A stretch of DNA of 64,000 bases. Source: an uncultured Bacteroidales bacterium (lineage in GTDB: Bacteria; Bacteroidota; Bacteroidia; Bacteroidales; Muribaculaceae). The notes under the pieces were generated by a model. The model was not told where the DNA came from. It saw only the letters and a list, made by a program, of their open reading frames with translations, and did no database searches. The translations under genes and the position numbers were made by a program. Positions 34,047-42,522 of the stretch are shown here, in pieces. The DNA is taken from contig CACYQB010000005.1 of NCBI GenBank assembly GCA_902776435.1, positions 99,234 through 163,233 of the forward strand, in the 5' to 3' direction. Within the stretch, counting starts at the first letter, position 1, and each line of letters opens with the position of its first letter.

Positions 34047-35261
34047 TTATTGGGCGACCTTGTTGTTATCGTCCTTGATCCACTTGATATACTGACTGTA
34101 GTCATGGGGAACGAGGACTCCGTTCTCGCGGTCATCGCGCCAAGTATCAGTCCAGTCCATGTCGTAGCCGTGACCCGTAGCATCATGGAAGATGTGGCCC
34201 TCGCCCTCGTTCATCTTCCAGTAGGCCACCAAGCCCTCACTATGGGCATTCACGCCCGCAAAGCCCGTAGAAATCTCGCTGGCCGTGAGCGCACGGTTCC
34301 ACACGCGCACCTCACACAGGCGGCCCTGGAAGAACTGGCTCGTGCGGTAATTACCCCACGACATGCCCAACTCAAAGCGCTGGAAAGGAGTCACCTTGCC
34401 CGAGCCACTGGCCTGGGCATCCTCAACACCATCGACATACATCTTGAAGGTAGAGCCGTCGTAAGTGCAGGAGATGAGATACCAGCGATTGGTCTTGAAG
34501 TGGGTGTTAGAGAAGCACCTGCCGCCTGGTAATACCCATTGCAGGATGTCACCGCCAGCCGAACCGTTCTCGCCAAAGCGGAACATGTTGGCTTCCTCCT
34601 CGTTCTTGCCCTCTATCGCAAGCACACGCTTGATGTCACCCACATTGCCGAACTTATAGGAATAAACCTTGAACTCGATGGTGTAGTTCGAGAGGTTGAC
34701 CATCTTGTCGTCGGGGAAGATATAGTTGGATGACGCGTTCTGATTGTTCTCGAGCGAATAGAACGAGATGATGCGCGAAATCTGGAGGAATATCGTGCGG
34801 GAACTCTCAATGATCTCCCCTCCCTCACCGCTGACTTGCTGCATGGTCACAGGGATGACATAGGTGGCTCCCTCGATAAAGTCGTCGGTGCTAAGGACCT
34901 TCACCTGAGCCGCCGAGGACAACGCCTCACCTTGCTGAATGCTCACCTCGCTGTTTTCGATGGTAACACTAGACGCGGGCACGGGATAATAGGCCGTGCC
35001 ATGCTTGGCATTATAAGCGCGCACCAGTGATGTGTCGATGGCCAAGCGCACGATGACCGGCTGAGCACAACGGCGCGTCGCCTTGACGGTCACGGCATAG
35101 GTCGCCGGCAATTCATCGACCGTGAAACGCTGCACCGGCACCTGCTCGGTGCCCGAGATGAGCAGTCCCACCTTCTCATAATCAAACTTGTCACCCTCAC
35201 TGTCACAGGCAGCCAGCAACATGCCGACCGCCATCAATAACACTATATAATAACTTTTCAT
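34047..35261 (-). CDS. DUF1735 and LamG-domain surface lipoprotein
   Basis: 404 residues from ATG 35261 (MKSYYIVLLMAVGMLLAA, lipobox LAAC followed by DSEGD). A DUF1735 domain (residues about 30-165, with VTVKATRRCAQPVIVRLAID and a TIEIN-like VTIENSEVSIQQGEA) is followed by a laminin-G/ConA-like lectin domain. That domain contains YTIEFKVYSYKFG, WYLISCTYDGSTFKMYVDG and EVRVWNRALTASEI. This architecture is typical of glycan-binding lipoproteins in endo-acting N-glycan loci. It is last in the SusCD operon. A start at 35507 read through another gene's end and was rejected. Confidence 0.87.
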   Translation of the reverse strand: MKSYYIVLLMAVGMLLAACDSEGDKFDYEKVGLLISGTEQVPVQRFTVDELPATYAVTVKATRRCAQPVIVRLAIDTSLVRAYNAKHGTAYYPVPASSVTIENSEVSIQQGEALSSAAQVKVLSTDDFIEGATYVIPVTMQQVSGEGGEIIESSRTIFLQISRIISFYSLENNQNASSNYIFPDDKMVNLSNYTIEFKVYSYKFGNVGDIKRVLAIEGKNEEEANMFRFGENGSAGGDILQWVLPGGRCFSNTHFKTNRWYLISCTYDGSTFKMYVDGVEDAQASGSGKVTPFQRFELGMSWGNYRTSQFFQGRLCEVRVWNRALTASEISTGFAGVNAHSEGLVAYWKMNEGEGHIFHDATGHGYDMDWTDTWRDDRENGVLVPHDYSQYIKWIKDDNNKVAQ

Positions 35262-35320
35262 TGTAGTCAGTTTAATAAACGTATACACATTTACACCCAT
35301 ACACAAATACACCCCAAACC

Positions 35321-36244
35321 CTACTTCGCCGGGTTCATAATCTGGATGGCACGGCGGATGGCTCCATAGGGGACACCGTCGCTCGTATTGTAATAGTTGC
35401 GTTCCACATAGTAAGCTCCACAGCCACCCTTGTGACCTGTAGCGGGCTCCCATGCGGCATAGTTGAAGATTTCGCCACCAGTGGGTTTCTGGCCAAAGGA
35501 CTCGCAATAGACCGTCTTTTCGTCGGGGTGTCCCATCGCTCCGACTCCGGCACCCTGCTGGCTATAGGCCTGCTTGACGAAGTAGTCCACATAGGGGTCA
35601 CACGCCGTCGGGGGCGATACCGAGAAATAATCCACAATGACCAGTTTCTCAGGATAAGGACCATTCGGGCCAAAGATCTTATCACACTCCTCGATGGCCC
35701 AACTCAAATGCTGGCTGTTCCAGCCCTCGTAGTCAAAATCGGCACCATCCAGACCCGTCTCGATGACCGTGTCGCACACCCAGCGGGCATAGGCACGTAT
35801 AGCCTCCTCACTGCGGTCACTCTGCAGGTCAAAAAACCGGCCATCAAGGGTAAAACGGTGGTTATAATTGGATGCGTCGGCATGGAAGACAAATCGGGTG
35901 CCTTTCTTGTCACGCGTCTCTATCATGTCCTTATAAGCGACAGGGTGAGTCTCGGGAGTGGGAATGCCCATCCACAGGTTGACGATGTCAATACTGTCGG
36001 GCAAGCCGATGATGCGTTCACCCCACGAGGCAGGGTCCTTGTAACCGCTGGCTCCCTCGATGGGCGCCCAGTCGGCATAATAGACGTAGCAGATCTCGTG
36101 CTGACTCGCCTTGTAATCACGCAATGCCTGATAATACTCGTCGCTGTACTCCTTGAGCGGCTGCAAATCAAGCGCCTCGGGCTCAGTGTCACAAGCAGCC
36201 AGCGCCAGCAATACCATGATAGTGATATATTTAGTCCATTTCAT
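35321..36244 (-). CDS. GH18 endo-beta-N-acetylglucosaminidase-type lipoprotein
   Basis: 307 residues from ATG 36244 (MKWTKYITIMVLLALAAC), lipobox LAAC. The GH18 catalytic motif D166-GA-D169-F-D171-Y-E173 is intact, with E173 as the acid. The first strand ICYVYYADWA and the late EKLVIVDYFS are consistent with the TIM barrel. Bacteroides homologues of this size cut the chitobiose core of N-glycans. The protein is probably on the cell surface, releasing glycans for SusCD import. It sits between SusD and DUF1735-LamG genes. Confidence 0.88.
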   Translation of the reverse strand: MKWTKYITIMVLLALAACDTEPEALDLQPLKEYSDEYYQALRDYKASQHEICYVYYADWAPIEGASGYKDPASWGERIIGLPDSIDIVNLWMGIPTPETHPVAYKDMIETRDKKGTRFVFHADASNYNHRFTLDGRFFDLQSDRSEEAIRAYARWVCDTVIETGLDGADFDYEGWNSQHLSWAIEECDKIFGPNGPYPEKLVIVDYFSVSPPTACDPYVDYFVKQAYSQQGAGVGAMGHPDEKTVYCESFGQKPTGGEIFNYAAWEPATGHKGGCGAYYVERNYYNTSDGVPYGAIRRAIQIMNPAK

Positions 36245-36251
36245 AACTGTA

Positions 36252-36287
36252 AACTTCAAAACTTCTAACTCCTAACTTCATAACTCC
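36252..36287. repeat. Heptamer-like array at a gene end (AACTNCT type)
   Basis: Imperfect 7-base units (AACTTCA, AACTTCT, AACTCCT, AACTTCA, TAACTCC) run through the stop codon of the SusD gene (36278-36280). It is shorter and less regular than the arrays at 46-51 kb. Confidence 0.5.
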
Positions 36288-37909
36288 CGACGGTCCCACC
36301 ACAAGCGGGTGCCGCCATTGTCCTGGCCACCTCCCAACGCCTCGGCATCCAGCAACTGGATAGCGGCTTGTACAGCAGCATCATTGGTATTATATTCCTG
36401 GACAGGGAAGGGGCATCGACGCACCTGGATATCCGTATCTATCAAGCCCTGGCTGTCATTGTTCACAACAGGCAACAGGCGGGGATAGCCCGTGCGGCGG
36501 AACTCGGCCCAACCCTCACAACCGTCAGGATACATGGCAATCCACTTCTGGGTGATGATACGTTCCAGAGCGGTCTCAAAGTCGGCCTCATCGTCCCATG
36601 CGATAGTGATGGTACTGGGCGCTGAAGCGCCATTGCCGCCACTCGTGCGGTCCACATAACGAGAGGGCTTTAACGTCGAGTTCATGATATAAGAATCCTC
36701 ACCACTGACGCCGTTCTCGCTGAACGAGGCACGGATTCCCGCCTCATAGAAGGCCCTGGCTGTTCCGCCCATGTTCCAACCCCGCAGTGCGGCCTCGGCG
36801 CGAAGGAAGAAGCCCTCGGCAGCCGTCATCCACACGATGGGCGTGGTGGCTCGGTCGATGTTCAGGTTGGACACATAAATGCCGGCATAACGCGTGGGAT
36901 TCATGTTATGCACACCCAGACGTACGCCATGATACTTGCTGTCGCTGCTGGCGAGGACAAAGTAGGCTGCCAAGCGCGGGTCGCTGTAACCATTCATGTA
37001 GCAATCCATCGTGGCACCCATGCGCACCTCGCCCGCATTGAAGTTATAAGCCATGTCATAGTTCGGGTGGAAATAGGTCAAGCGGCCATGCAGAAGTTGG
37101 GCGCGCTCGGCAGGCGTCTCAATAAACCCTAAAGAGCAAGCCGCAGATTTTTCAGCCTCCTGCTGTGCCAAAGCGGGGTCGGCATATACCACTCGCAAGG
37201 CCAGTCGCAGGCGCAGGGTGTTGGCAAACTTTACCCAGCGAGCGACATTGCCTTCATAAACATTGTCATAATCCGGCAAGAGCGTTCCACCCGACTCGGC
37301 CAACGGCGTGAGCACTTCGATGGCACTATCCAGTTCGGCAAAGAAGCGTTTATAGACATCCTGCTGGCGGTCGTATGCCGTTCCGAGCGTACCGCTGCCG
37401 AAGTGGATGTAAGGAATGGGGCCATACATGTCGGTCACGCGTTGGAGCGCCTCAACCTTGACGATAGTCGCCATGGCTGCGACGGCAGGCTGGCCCATCT
37501 CGCCAGCCACGCGGGTAACGCGCTGCCAAGCGGGCATCACCTCGCTGAAGGCGCGGGTGAACATCTGGTCATACCAGCCGCTCACAAAACTGTAAGAACC
37601 GTTGTGCACACCATTGCGCCAGGTCCCCGTGAGGGCCAAATAACCCGAGAAGGCGTCGGCACTCAAGCCCTGCGCCACCTGATAGTCCGATGACAGGCAG
37701 TTGCCCGAGCCGTCGTCAAAGAGGACGACGCGGTTGACCATCTGGGAGAAGAAAGCGCCCACGTTCTGGTAATCGTTGGCCAGTTCCTCGTCGGTGAGTT
37801 CATGCTGGTTGGTGTTGATCTCGTCAAACGACTTGGTGCACGCCCCCAGCATCAATGTGGCGACCAGCACCATGATAGTATATCTCATGAATCTTGTATC
37901 CATAGCCAT
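36278..37909 (-). CDS. SusD/RagB-family nutrient-binding lipoprotein
   Basis: 543 residues. The signal has lipobox LGAC followed by TKSFDEINTN, a frequent SusD-like start. ADAFSGYLALTG, YVKVEALQRVTDMYGPIPY and GWNMGGTARAFYEAGIRASF are SusD-like (subfamily 2) helical repeat landmarks. It forms the lid of the SusC channel at the surface and captures oligosaccharides. The start 37909 is one base from the SusC stop; in-frame ATGs at 37903 and 37888 are also possible. The operon order after SusC is standard. Confidence 0.9.
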   Translation of the reverse strand: MAMDTRFMRYTIMVLVATLMLGACTKSFDEINTNQHELTDEELANDYQNVGAFFSQMVNRVVLFDDGSGNCLSSDYQVAQGLSADAFSGYLALTGTWRNGVHNGSYSFVSGWYDQMFTRAFSEVMPAWQRVTRVAGEMGQPAVAAMATIVKVEALQRVTDMYGPIPYIHFGSGTLGTAYDRQQDVYKRFFAELDSAIEVLTPLAESGGTLLPDYDNVYEGNVARWVKFANTLRLRLALRVVYADPALAQQEAEKSAACSLGFIETPAERAQLLHGRLTYFHPNYDMAYNFNAGEVRMGATMDCYMNGYSDPRLAAYFVLASSDSKYHGVRLGVHNMNPTRYAGIYVSNLNIDRATTPIVWMTAAEGFFLRAEAALRGWNMGGTARAFYEAGIRASFSENGVSGEDSYIMNSTLKPSRYVDRTSGGNGASAPSTITIAWDDEADFETALERIITQKWIAMYPDGCEGWAEFRRTGYPRLLPVVNNDSQGLIDTDIQVRRCPFPVQEYNTNDAAVQAAIQLLDAEALGGGQDNGGTRLWWDRREL

Positions 37910-37910
37910 G

Positions 37911-40900
37911 TCAGAATTTGAGTTTCAAGTTAAATCCCATCGACCGGAGACTGGGCTGCATAAAGTAGTCGATACCCTGGTAGTAAGTACCCGTGTTGGA
38001 AGTCGCCTCGGGGTCATAGGGGGCCTTGTTGTAAAGCATGCACAGGTTGTGTGCCACAAAGGACACATTCATGCCCTTAATCCACTTCACCCATCGGTTG
38101 ACGGGCACATCGTAGCCGATGCTCAACTCGGCCAGCCTGAGGTTGGTCGCACTATAGACATAGCGGGAGTCCACCGTGCCGTTGGGGTTGCCCACGGTCT
38201 GGTAATAGCCCTGGGCGTTGATTTTCTTGCCATTGATGACCACGCCGCCGTCGTTGCGGGCGTTCTGGGTAGCCTCACTGGCTCCGTAATAGTCTAGGAT
38301 GGCTTGCGTCTCGCTCACAACGATGCCGCCATAGCGGTAGGCGAACAGGGCAGACAGGGTCACACCCTTGAAATTGATTGAGTTGCCCCATGACAGGTTG
38401 TACTTGGGAGCGGCTTGGCCAGCATAGATGTAATAGGCATTATTGTTGGGATTGGCCTCGACGGTCTGGCGCTCGGGGTTGACGTAGATGGCTCCGTGCT
38501 CGTCGGTCTTGAGCGTCGAGACATACACGTCGCTCAACGTGCCACCCTCGGTCAGGCGAATCTGGTAACCCGAGGTGCCGCCCATGTAGAGTTCATCAAG
38601 GTTGTAAATCTCACCGTCGATGGGGTTGCGCCAATTCTTGAGCAGTTCCTTCACCTTGTTTTGATTAAGTGTCCAGGTCAAATAAGTTTCCCAAGTCACC
38701 GGGCCTAGGGGCTGAGTATAACGCGCCGTTAGTTCAACGCCCTCGTTATCCACACGGCCACCGTTGACCACCGCACTGGTATAACCCGACGAAGCGGGCA
38801 GCGTGGGATAGAAGAACTGGTTGCGCGTGATGGATTTATATAGAGTCATATTCACTTTCAGACGGCTGCGGAACATATACAGGTCGATACCGGCTTCCTG
38901 CGAGCTGGTGCGCTCGGGTTTGAGGTCGGTAAGCATCCGCGTCGAGGTCTCAGCAAGGCCCGTCGAGGGGTTAATGGCATAGGTCTCACGCGTGAGGAAC
39001 GGCTCATTGGGCTCGTTACCCACCTGGGAGTAGCCTATGCGGGTCTTGAAGAAATTGAGCCAATCAAGATTTACACCAATCTGACGCAGTGCTTCGGTCC
39101 ATATACAAGAAAGACCAGCCGACCAGTAGAAGTAACTCTTTTCGAGTTTGCTCGACCAGTCATTGCGGGCAGTAAGATCAATATAGATCATATCAGCACC
39201 ACCCAACTGGGCGGTGGCATACACGCTCTGCAACTGGGTGCGGTAGCCGCTCTGGACGGGCTTGAAAGTCGAGTTGGTGGTCTCGACATTAGCCAGTGTG
39301 AACTTGTTGGCGGTGCCCTTCAAGTGTCCACTGAAGCCCTCGATGCTGTTGTCGCGCTGGTCAAAACTCGTGCCCAGCACACCGCTCAAACTCAAGTGAC
39401 TATCAGCAATGTAAAAGTATTTGTTGAACTTGGCGAAGGCCTCGGCATATAGCTGGCGATTGCTCACGTTGCGCAAGCCGTAGTGGCCATATTTGGAGGC
39501 GTAGAGCGTGTTGGTCGAGGCGAAGAATTTTTCCTCGTACTTGTCGCTGCTCTTGTCATACTTCACGCGGCCCGTAATGTCGAGCCACGGGGTGATGCGC
39601 CAGTTGAGCGATACGGTCGCCTGGTGGCGCTCCTTGTGATTGATGAAGCGCTCGCGTTCGGTCTCCCAATAGGGGTTCTCCATCGAGATGTCGTAATTAT
39701 AGGGCCAGTACTGCACGGGGAAGTTGCGGCCCGTGTCATAACGCTCAAAGTAGCCCAACTTGGAGAAGTCATCTCCCGCAGGGAACAGATAGACGGGTAC
39801 CAACGGGTTATGGTACTGGCCCTGGCTGATCATGTTCTGCTCTTTGACTGCGGCGAGCATGTAACCCAGGTCGAGCGTCATGCGGTCGTCAAGGAATGAG
39901 GTGGTGTTGCGCACACTCACGTTGTATCGGTCATAGTTGTTGCTGTGGATGATACCCTGAGCATTAGTGGCACCGAGCGACAAGTAGGTCTGGTTCTTGT
40001 CGGTGCCCGTACTCAGGCTCACCGAGTTGGCGATATGTGCTCCCGTCTGGAAGAAGTCGGCAGGTCGATAACTGCTGGGAGTTGCCAGTTTCTCGCCCCA
40101 ACTGAAGTAACTGCCCGTCTCGCTGGGACCATATTGGTTCTGGAAACGGGGCAGAACAAAGGGACGCGAAAATTGGAAACTGCCGTTATAGGTCACATCC
40201 ACCCTACCCGCGCGGCCGCGTTTGGTATTGATGATGATGACACCGTTAGCGGCATTGGCACCATACAGGGCTGCTGCCGAAGGGCCCGTCAACGCGCTGA
40301 TACTCTCGATATCATCGGGGTTGATGTTGCTAGTGGCGTCACCCGTCTGGCCCGCTCCGGCAAAGATGCCCTCGGGCTGCTCGCTCGCGAGGTTCTGCAT
40401 GGGGATGCCGTCCACGACATACAGCACGTTGTTGTTGCCGTTGATGGACTTGGCACCGCGCATCACCACGCGGCTGCTACCGCCGGCACCCGTAGCGCTG
40501 GCATTGATGGTCACACCAGCCACCTTGCCCGAGAGCGAGTTGACGAAATTGGCGTCCTGCACTCGCATTAAGGCATCTCCTTGCACCTGCTGCACGTTAT
40601 AAGACAACGATTTGGCCTCCTTCTTGATACCCAGGGCGGTCACCACGACCTCGCTAAGGTCACGTGCGGCAATTTGTTCCAGACTGATGGTGACCTTGCC
40701 AGTGCCGTCAACCCTTACCTCGCGAGCGGCATAACCCAGATAACGGACCTCCAGGGTTGCCCCTTGAGCGGCTCGCAGACTGAAACGGCCGTCGATGTCG
40801 GTAACGGCAGTCACATTGGTGCCCTTGACATTCACGGTAGCCCCGATAACAGGCTCCCCGTTCTCGTCAAGCACCTGACCCGTCACAGCAGTGAGTTGCA

Positions 40901-41036
40901 TGGTGCTCTCCTGCGCCAGCGGAACGGGGGCGGCCATAGCCACACCGCTCACAAGTGCCGAGGCGAACATCGCCACCACCGCAACGGTTCTCCAAGACTT
41001 GATTCTCAGTTTTTCTATCATATTCATTCTCATCAT
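37911..41036 (-). CDS. SusC/RagA-family TonB-linked outer-membrane transporter
   Basis: 1041 residues. The long signal region ends near ALVSGVAMAA. A carboxypeptidase-regulatory-like domain follows (TGQVLDENGEPVIGATVNVKG), then a TonB-box-like region (SEVVVTALGIKKEAKSLSY), the plug (FVNSLSGKVAGVTI, VVDGIPMQNL) and the 22-strand barrel. The last residues are MGFNLKLKF. It imports oligosaccharides captured by SusD. A TACCTTTG -7 element lies at 41056-41063 (minus strand). No regulator gene (anti-sigma, HTCS or SusR) is adjacent, so control is from elsewhere. Confidence 0.94.
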   Translation of the reverse strand: MMRMNMIEKLRIKSWRTVAVVAMFASALVSGVAMAAPVPLAQESTMQLTAVTGQVLDENGEPVIGATVNVKGTNVTAVTDIDGRFSLRAAQGATLEVRYLGYAAREVRVDGTGKVTISLEQIAARDLSEVVVTALGIKKEAKSLSYNVQQVQGDALMRVQDANFVNSLSGKVAGVTINASATGAGGSSRVVMRGAKSINGNNNVLYVVDGIPMQNLASEQPEGIFAGAGQTGDATSNINPDDIESISALTGPSAAALYGANAANGVIIINTKRGRAGRVDVTYNGSFQFSRPFVLPRFQNQYGPSETGSYFSWGEKLATPSSYRPADFFQTGAHIANSVSLSTGTDKNQTYLSLGATNAQGIIHSNNYDRYNVSVRNTTSFLDDRMTLDLGYMLAAVKEQNMISQGQYHNPLVPVYLFPAGDDFSKLGYFERYDTGRNFPVQYWPYNYDISMENPYWETERERFINHKERHQATVSLNWRITPWLDITGRVKYDKSSDKYEEKFFASTNTLYASKYGHYGLRNVSNRQLYAEAFAKFNKYFYIADSHLSLSGVLGTSFDQRDNSIEGFSGHLKGTANKFTLANVETTNSTFKPVQSGYRTQLQSVYATAQLGGADMIYIDLTARNDWSSKLEKSYFYWSAGLSCIWTEALRQIGVNLDWLNFFKTRIGYSQVGNEPNEPFLTRETYAINPSTGLAETSTRMLTDLKPERTSSQEAGIDLYMFRSRLKVNMTLYKSITRNQFFYPTLPASSGYTSAVVNGGRVDNEGVELTARYTQPLGPVTWETYLTWTLNQNKVKELLKNWRNPIDGEIYNLDELYMGGTSGYQIRLTEGGTLSDVYVSTLKTDEHGAIYVNPERQTVEANPNNNAYYIYAGQAAPKYNLSWGNSINFKGVTLSALFAYRYGGIVVSETQAILDYYGASEATQNARNDGGVVINGKKINAQGYYQTVGNPNGTVDSRYVYSATNLRLAELSIGYDVPVNRWVKWIKGMNVSFVAHNLCMLYNKAPYDPEATSNTGTYYQGIDYFMQPSLRSMGFNLKLKF

Positions 41037-41131
41037 TTAGGTTTTCTTTCAGATACAAAGGTAATCATTATTTTTTATTCTACTATCATCATTTGATTCT
41101 ATTTGAAATCATTATAATGAACCTGCATATG

Positions 41132-41174
41132 ACAAGGAGTCGCCTAACCCGTAGTTCGGGTGGCGACTCCTTGT
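41132..41174 (-). terminator. Intrinsic terminator after the 41.2-kb secreted-protein gene
   Basis: A perfect 13-bp stem (41132-41144 with 41162-41174) with an inner ACCCG/CGGGT stem; on the minus strand it follows the gene's stop by 44 bases. It isolates that gene from the SusC operon. Confidence 0.8.
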
Positions 41175-41218
41175 TAAGTCAATCGCTGTAAGTGCTTACA
41201 GCTAATAGCTCATTTCTC

Positions 41219-42421
41219 TTACTTGATGACCTTGGCTGTGGTGCGGGTGCCGTCGGTGTAGGTGGTGACTACAATGTTCACACCATCGACGGGCTGTGCG
41301 CTCTGCTGACCAGCCAGGTTGTAGTAGGTCACACCGGCAACGGCCTTGGTAGCATTGAGTTCCTCGACTGCGGTGATGTCCTTGTCAACAAGGATGTCCA
41401 CATCCTGGGTAATGTTCTCGAAAGAAACTTCCTTGGTCACGGTGCCGTCAACTACCAGTACATAGGTCTGGGTGTGGTCCAGGTTATAGTAGTTACCATC
41501 CTCAGCGGGTGCTACCTCATTGCCATCGGCATCCATGAGTTTCACATCGGCCTCGTTGGTGAGGGTGATGCGCACGTCATTGGTGAAATAAGGGGTGCGG
41601 AAAGCGGGCAGACGATGCTCAGGCAACTCATACATCAAGGAGATACCAAAGTAAGCGTCAATCAAATCATAGGTCTCATTGTTGAAGCAATAATGGCTTG
41701 AACGCATGAGGCTTGCACACTCGGCCTCGGCATTGTCGTAGGCCATGTAGCGGTACTTCATGTGAATATCATCCCAGTTGCACATCCACAAGGTCAGGTA
41801 AATGTTCTCGCCCTTGTACCAGAAGGGGGTGAGGACGCCATCAGCATCTGGATTGTTAAAGGGGATGTCAACGATAGTGCCGGGATTCTCGGCGTTAGCC
41901 TCAGCATCAAAGGTGCAGATGTATCCAGGATAATTCCAATAGCCGCGGTAGGTCACGGTGTCGGTGAACAAGTCTCCCATGGGAGGGATCTTTCCGTATC
42001 CATCAGTCAAGTCAGTAAAGTCAAGTTCCTTCTTGCTTTCAGGGATATTGCGGCACCATGCGGTAACCTCAAGGTAAGTGCCACGGGGCGAAGCATCGCT
42101 GGCAACATCATAACCATCGAGGGCCAGACCAATGACCTTAGCATTCTTGGGAAGCGTAGCTGTACCCACATTGGTGTCACCCATCGTAAAGTCTCGTGCA
42201 GTCACCAGGTACTCAGGCTGGAACTTCATCATGCGCTGTCCGGGGTCGGCGTCAGGATAGTTCTGGATGTCCTGATACACATTCACATCAACGGGAAGGG
42301 CAAACAGCAAGGTGTCGTTTGCAGGCTGATCGACTCCCACGGTCGAGATAACGATCTCGGCATTTGCCACTCCTGCACATGCCATTAACAGTGTAAAGGC
42401 AGAAAGTAACGTTTTCTTCAT
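41219..42421 (-). CDS. Secreted protein with T9SS-type C-terminal domain, function unknown
   Basis: 400 residues with signal peptide (MKKTLLSAFTLLMACAGVANA). The body is a beta-rich domain with several Trp/Tyr/Cys residues and no recognised enzyme motif. The C-terminus carries AVEELNATKAVAGVTYYNLAG followed by TTYTDGTRTTAKVIK, the usual T9SS sorting domain shape of Prevotella-like bacteria. It is probably exported to the surface by the system that includes PorQ. The promoter is the clear TTTG/TACTTTTG at 42476-42507. Confidence 0.72.
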   Translation of the reverse strand: MKKTLLSAFTLLMACAGVANAEIVISTVGVDQPANDTLLFALPVDVNVYQDIQNYPDADPGQRMMKFQPEYLVTARDFTMGDTNVGTATLPKNAKVIGLALDGYDVASDASPRGTYLEVTAWCRNIPESKKELDFTDLTDGYGKIPPMGDLFTDTVTYRGYWNYPGYICTFDAEANAENPGTIVDIPFNNPDADGVLTPFWYKGENIYLTLWMCNWDDIHMKYRYMAYDNAEAECASLMRSSHYCFNNETYDLIDAYFGISLMYELPEHRLPAFRTPYFTNDVRITLTNEADVKLMDADGNEVAPAEDGNYYNLDHTQTYVLVVDGTVTKEVSFENITQDVDILVDKDITAVEELNATKAVAGVTYYNLAGQQSAQPVDGVNIVVTTYTDGTRTTAKVIK

Positions 42422-42475
42422 AGTTCTTAATTCATTATAATTAGTTATACAATTCTCTGAAACAATTAGTTATCG

Positions 42476-42507
42476 CAAAAGTATATCAAATATATTGATT
42501 CAACAAA
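42476..42507 (-). promoter_or_regulatory. Promoter of the 41.2-kb secreted-protein gene
   Basis: On the minus strand TTTG (42504-42507), 20 bases, then TACTTTTG (42476-42483); 55 bases upstream of the ATG. Confidence 0.7.
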
Positions 42508-42522
42508 GAAATTGAGAATTAT

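Noticed and set aside
35432-36268. 278-codon plus-strand open frame
   Set aside because: Shadow of the GH18 gene, which has an intact catalytic motif and lipobox.
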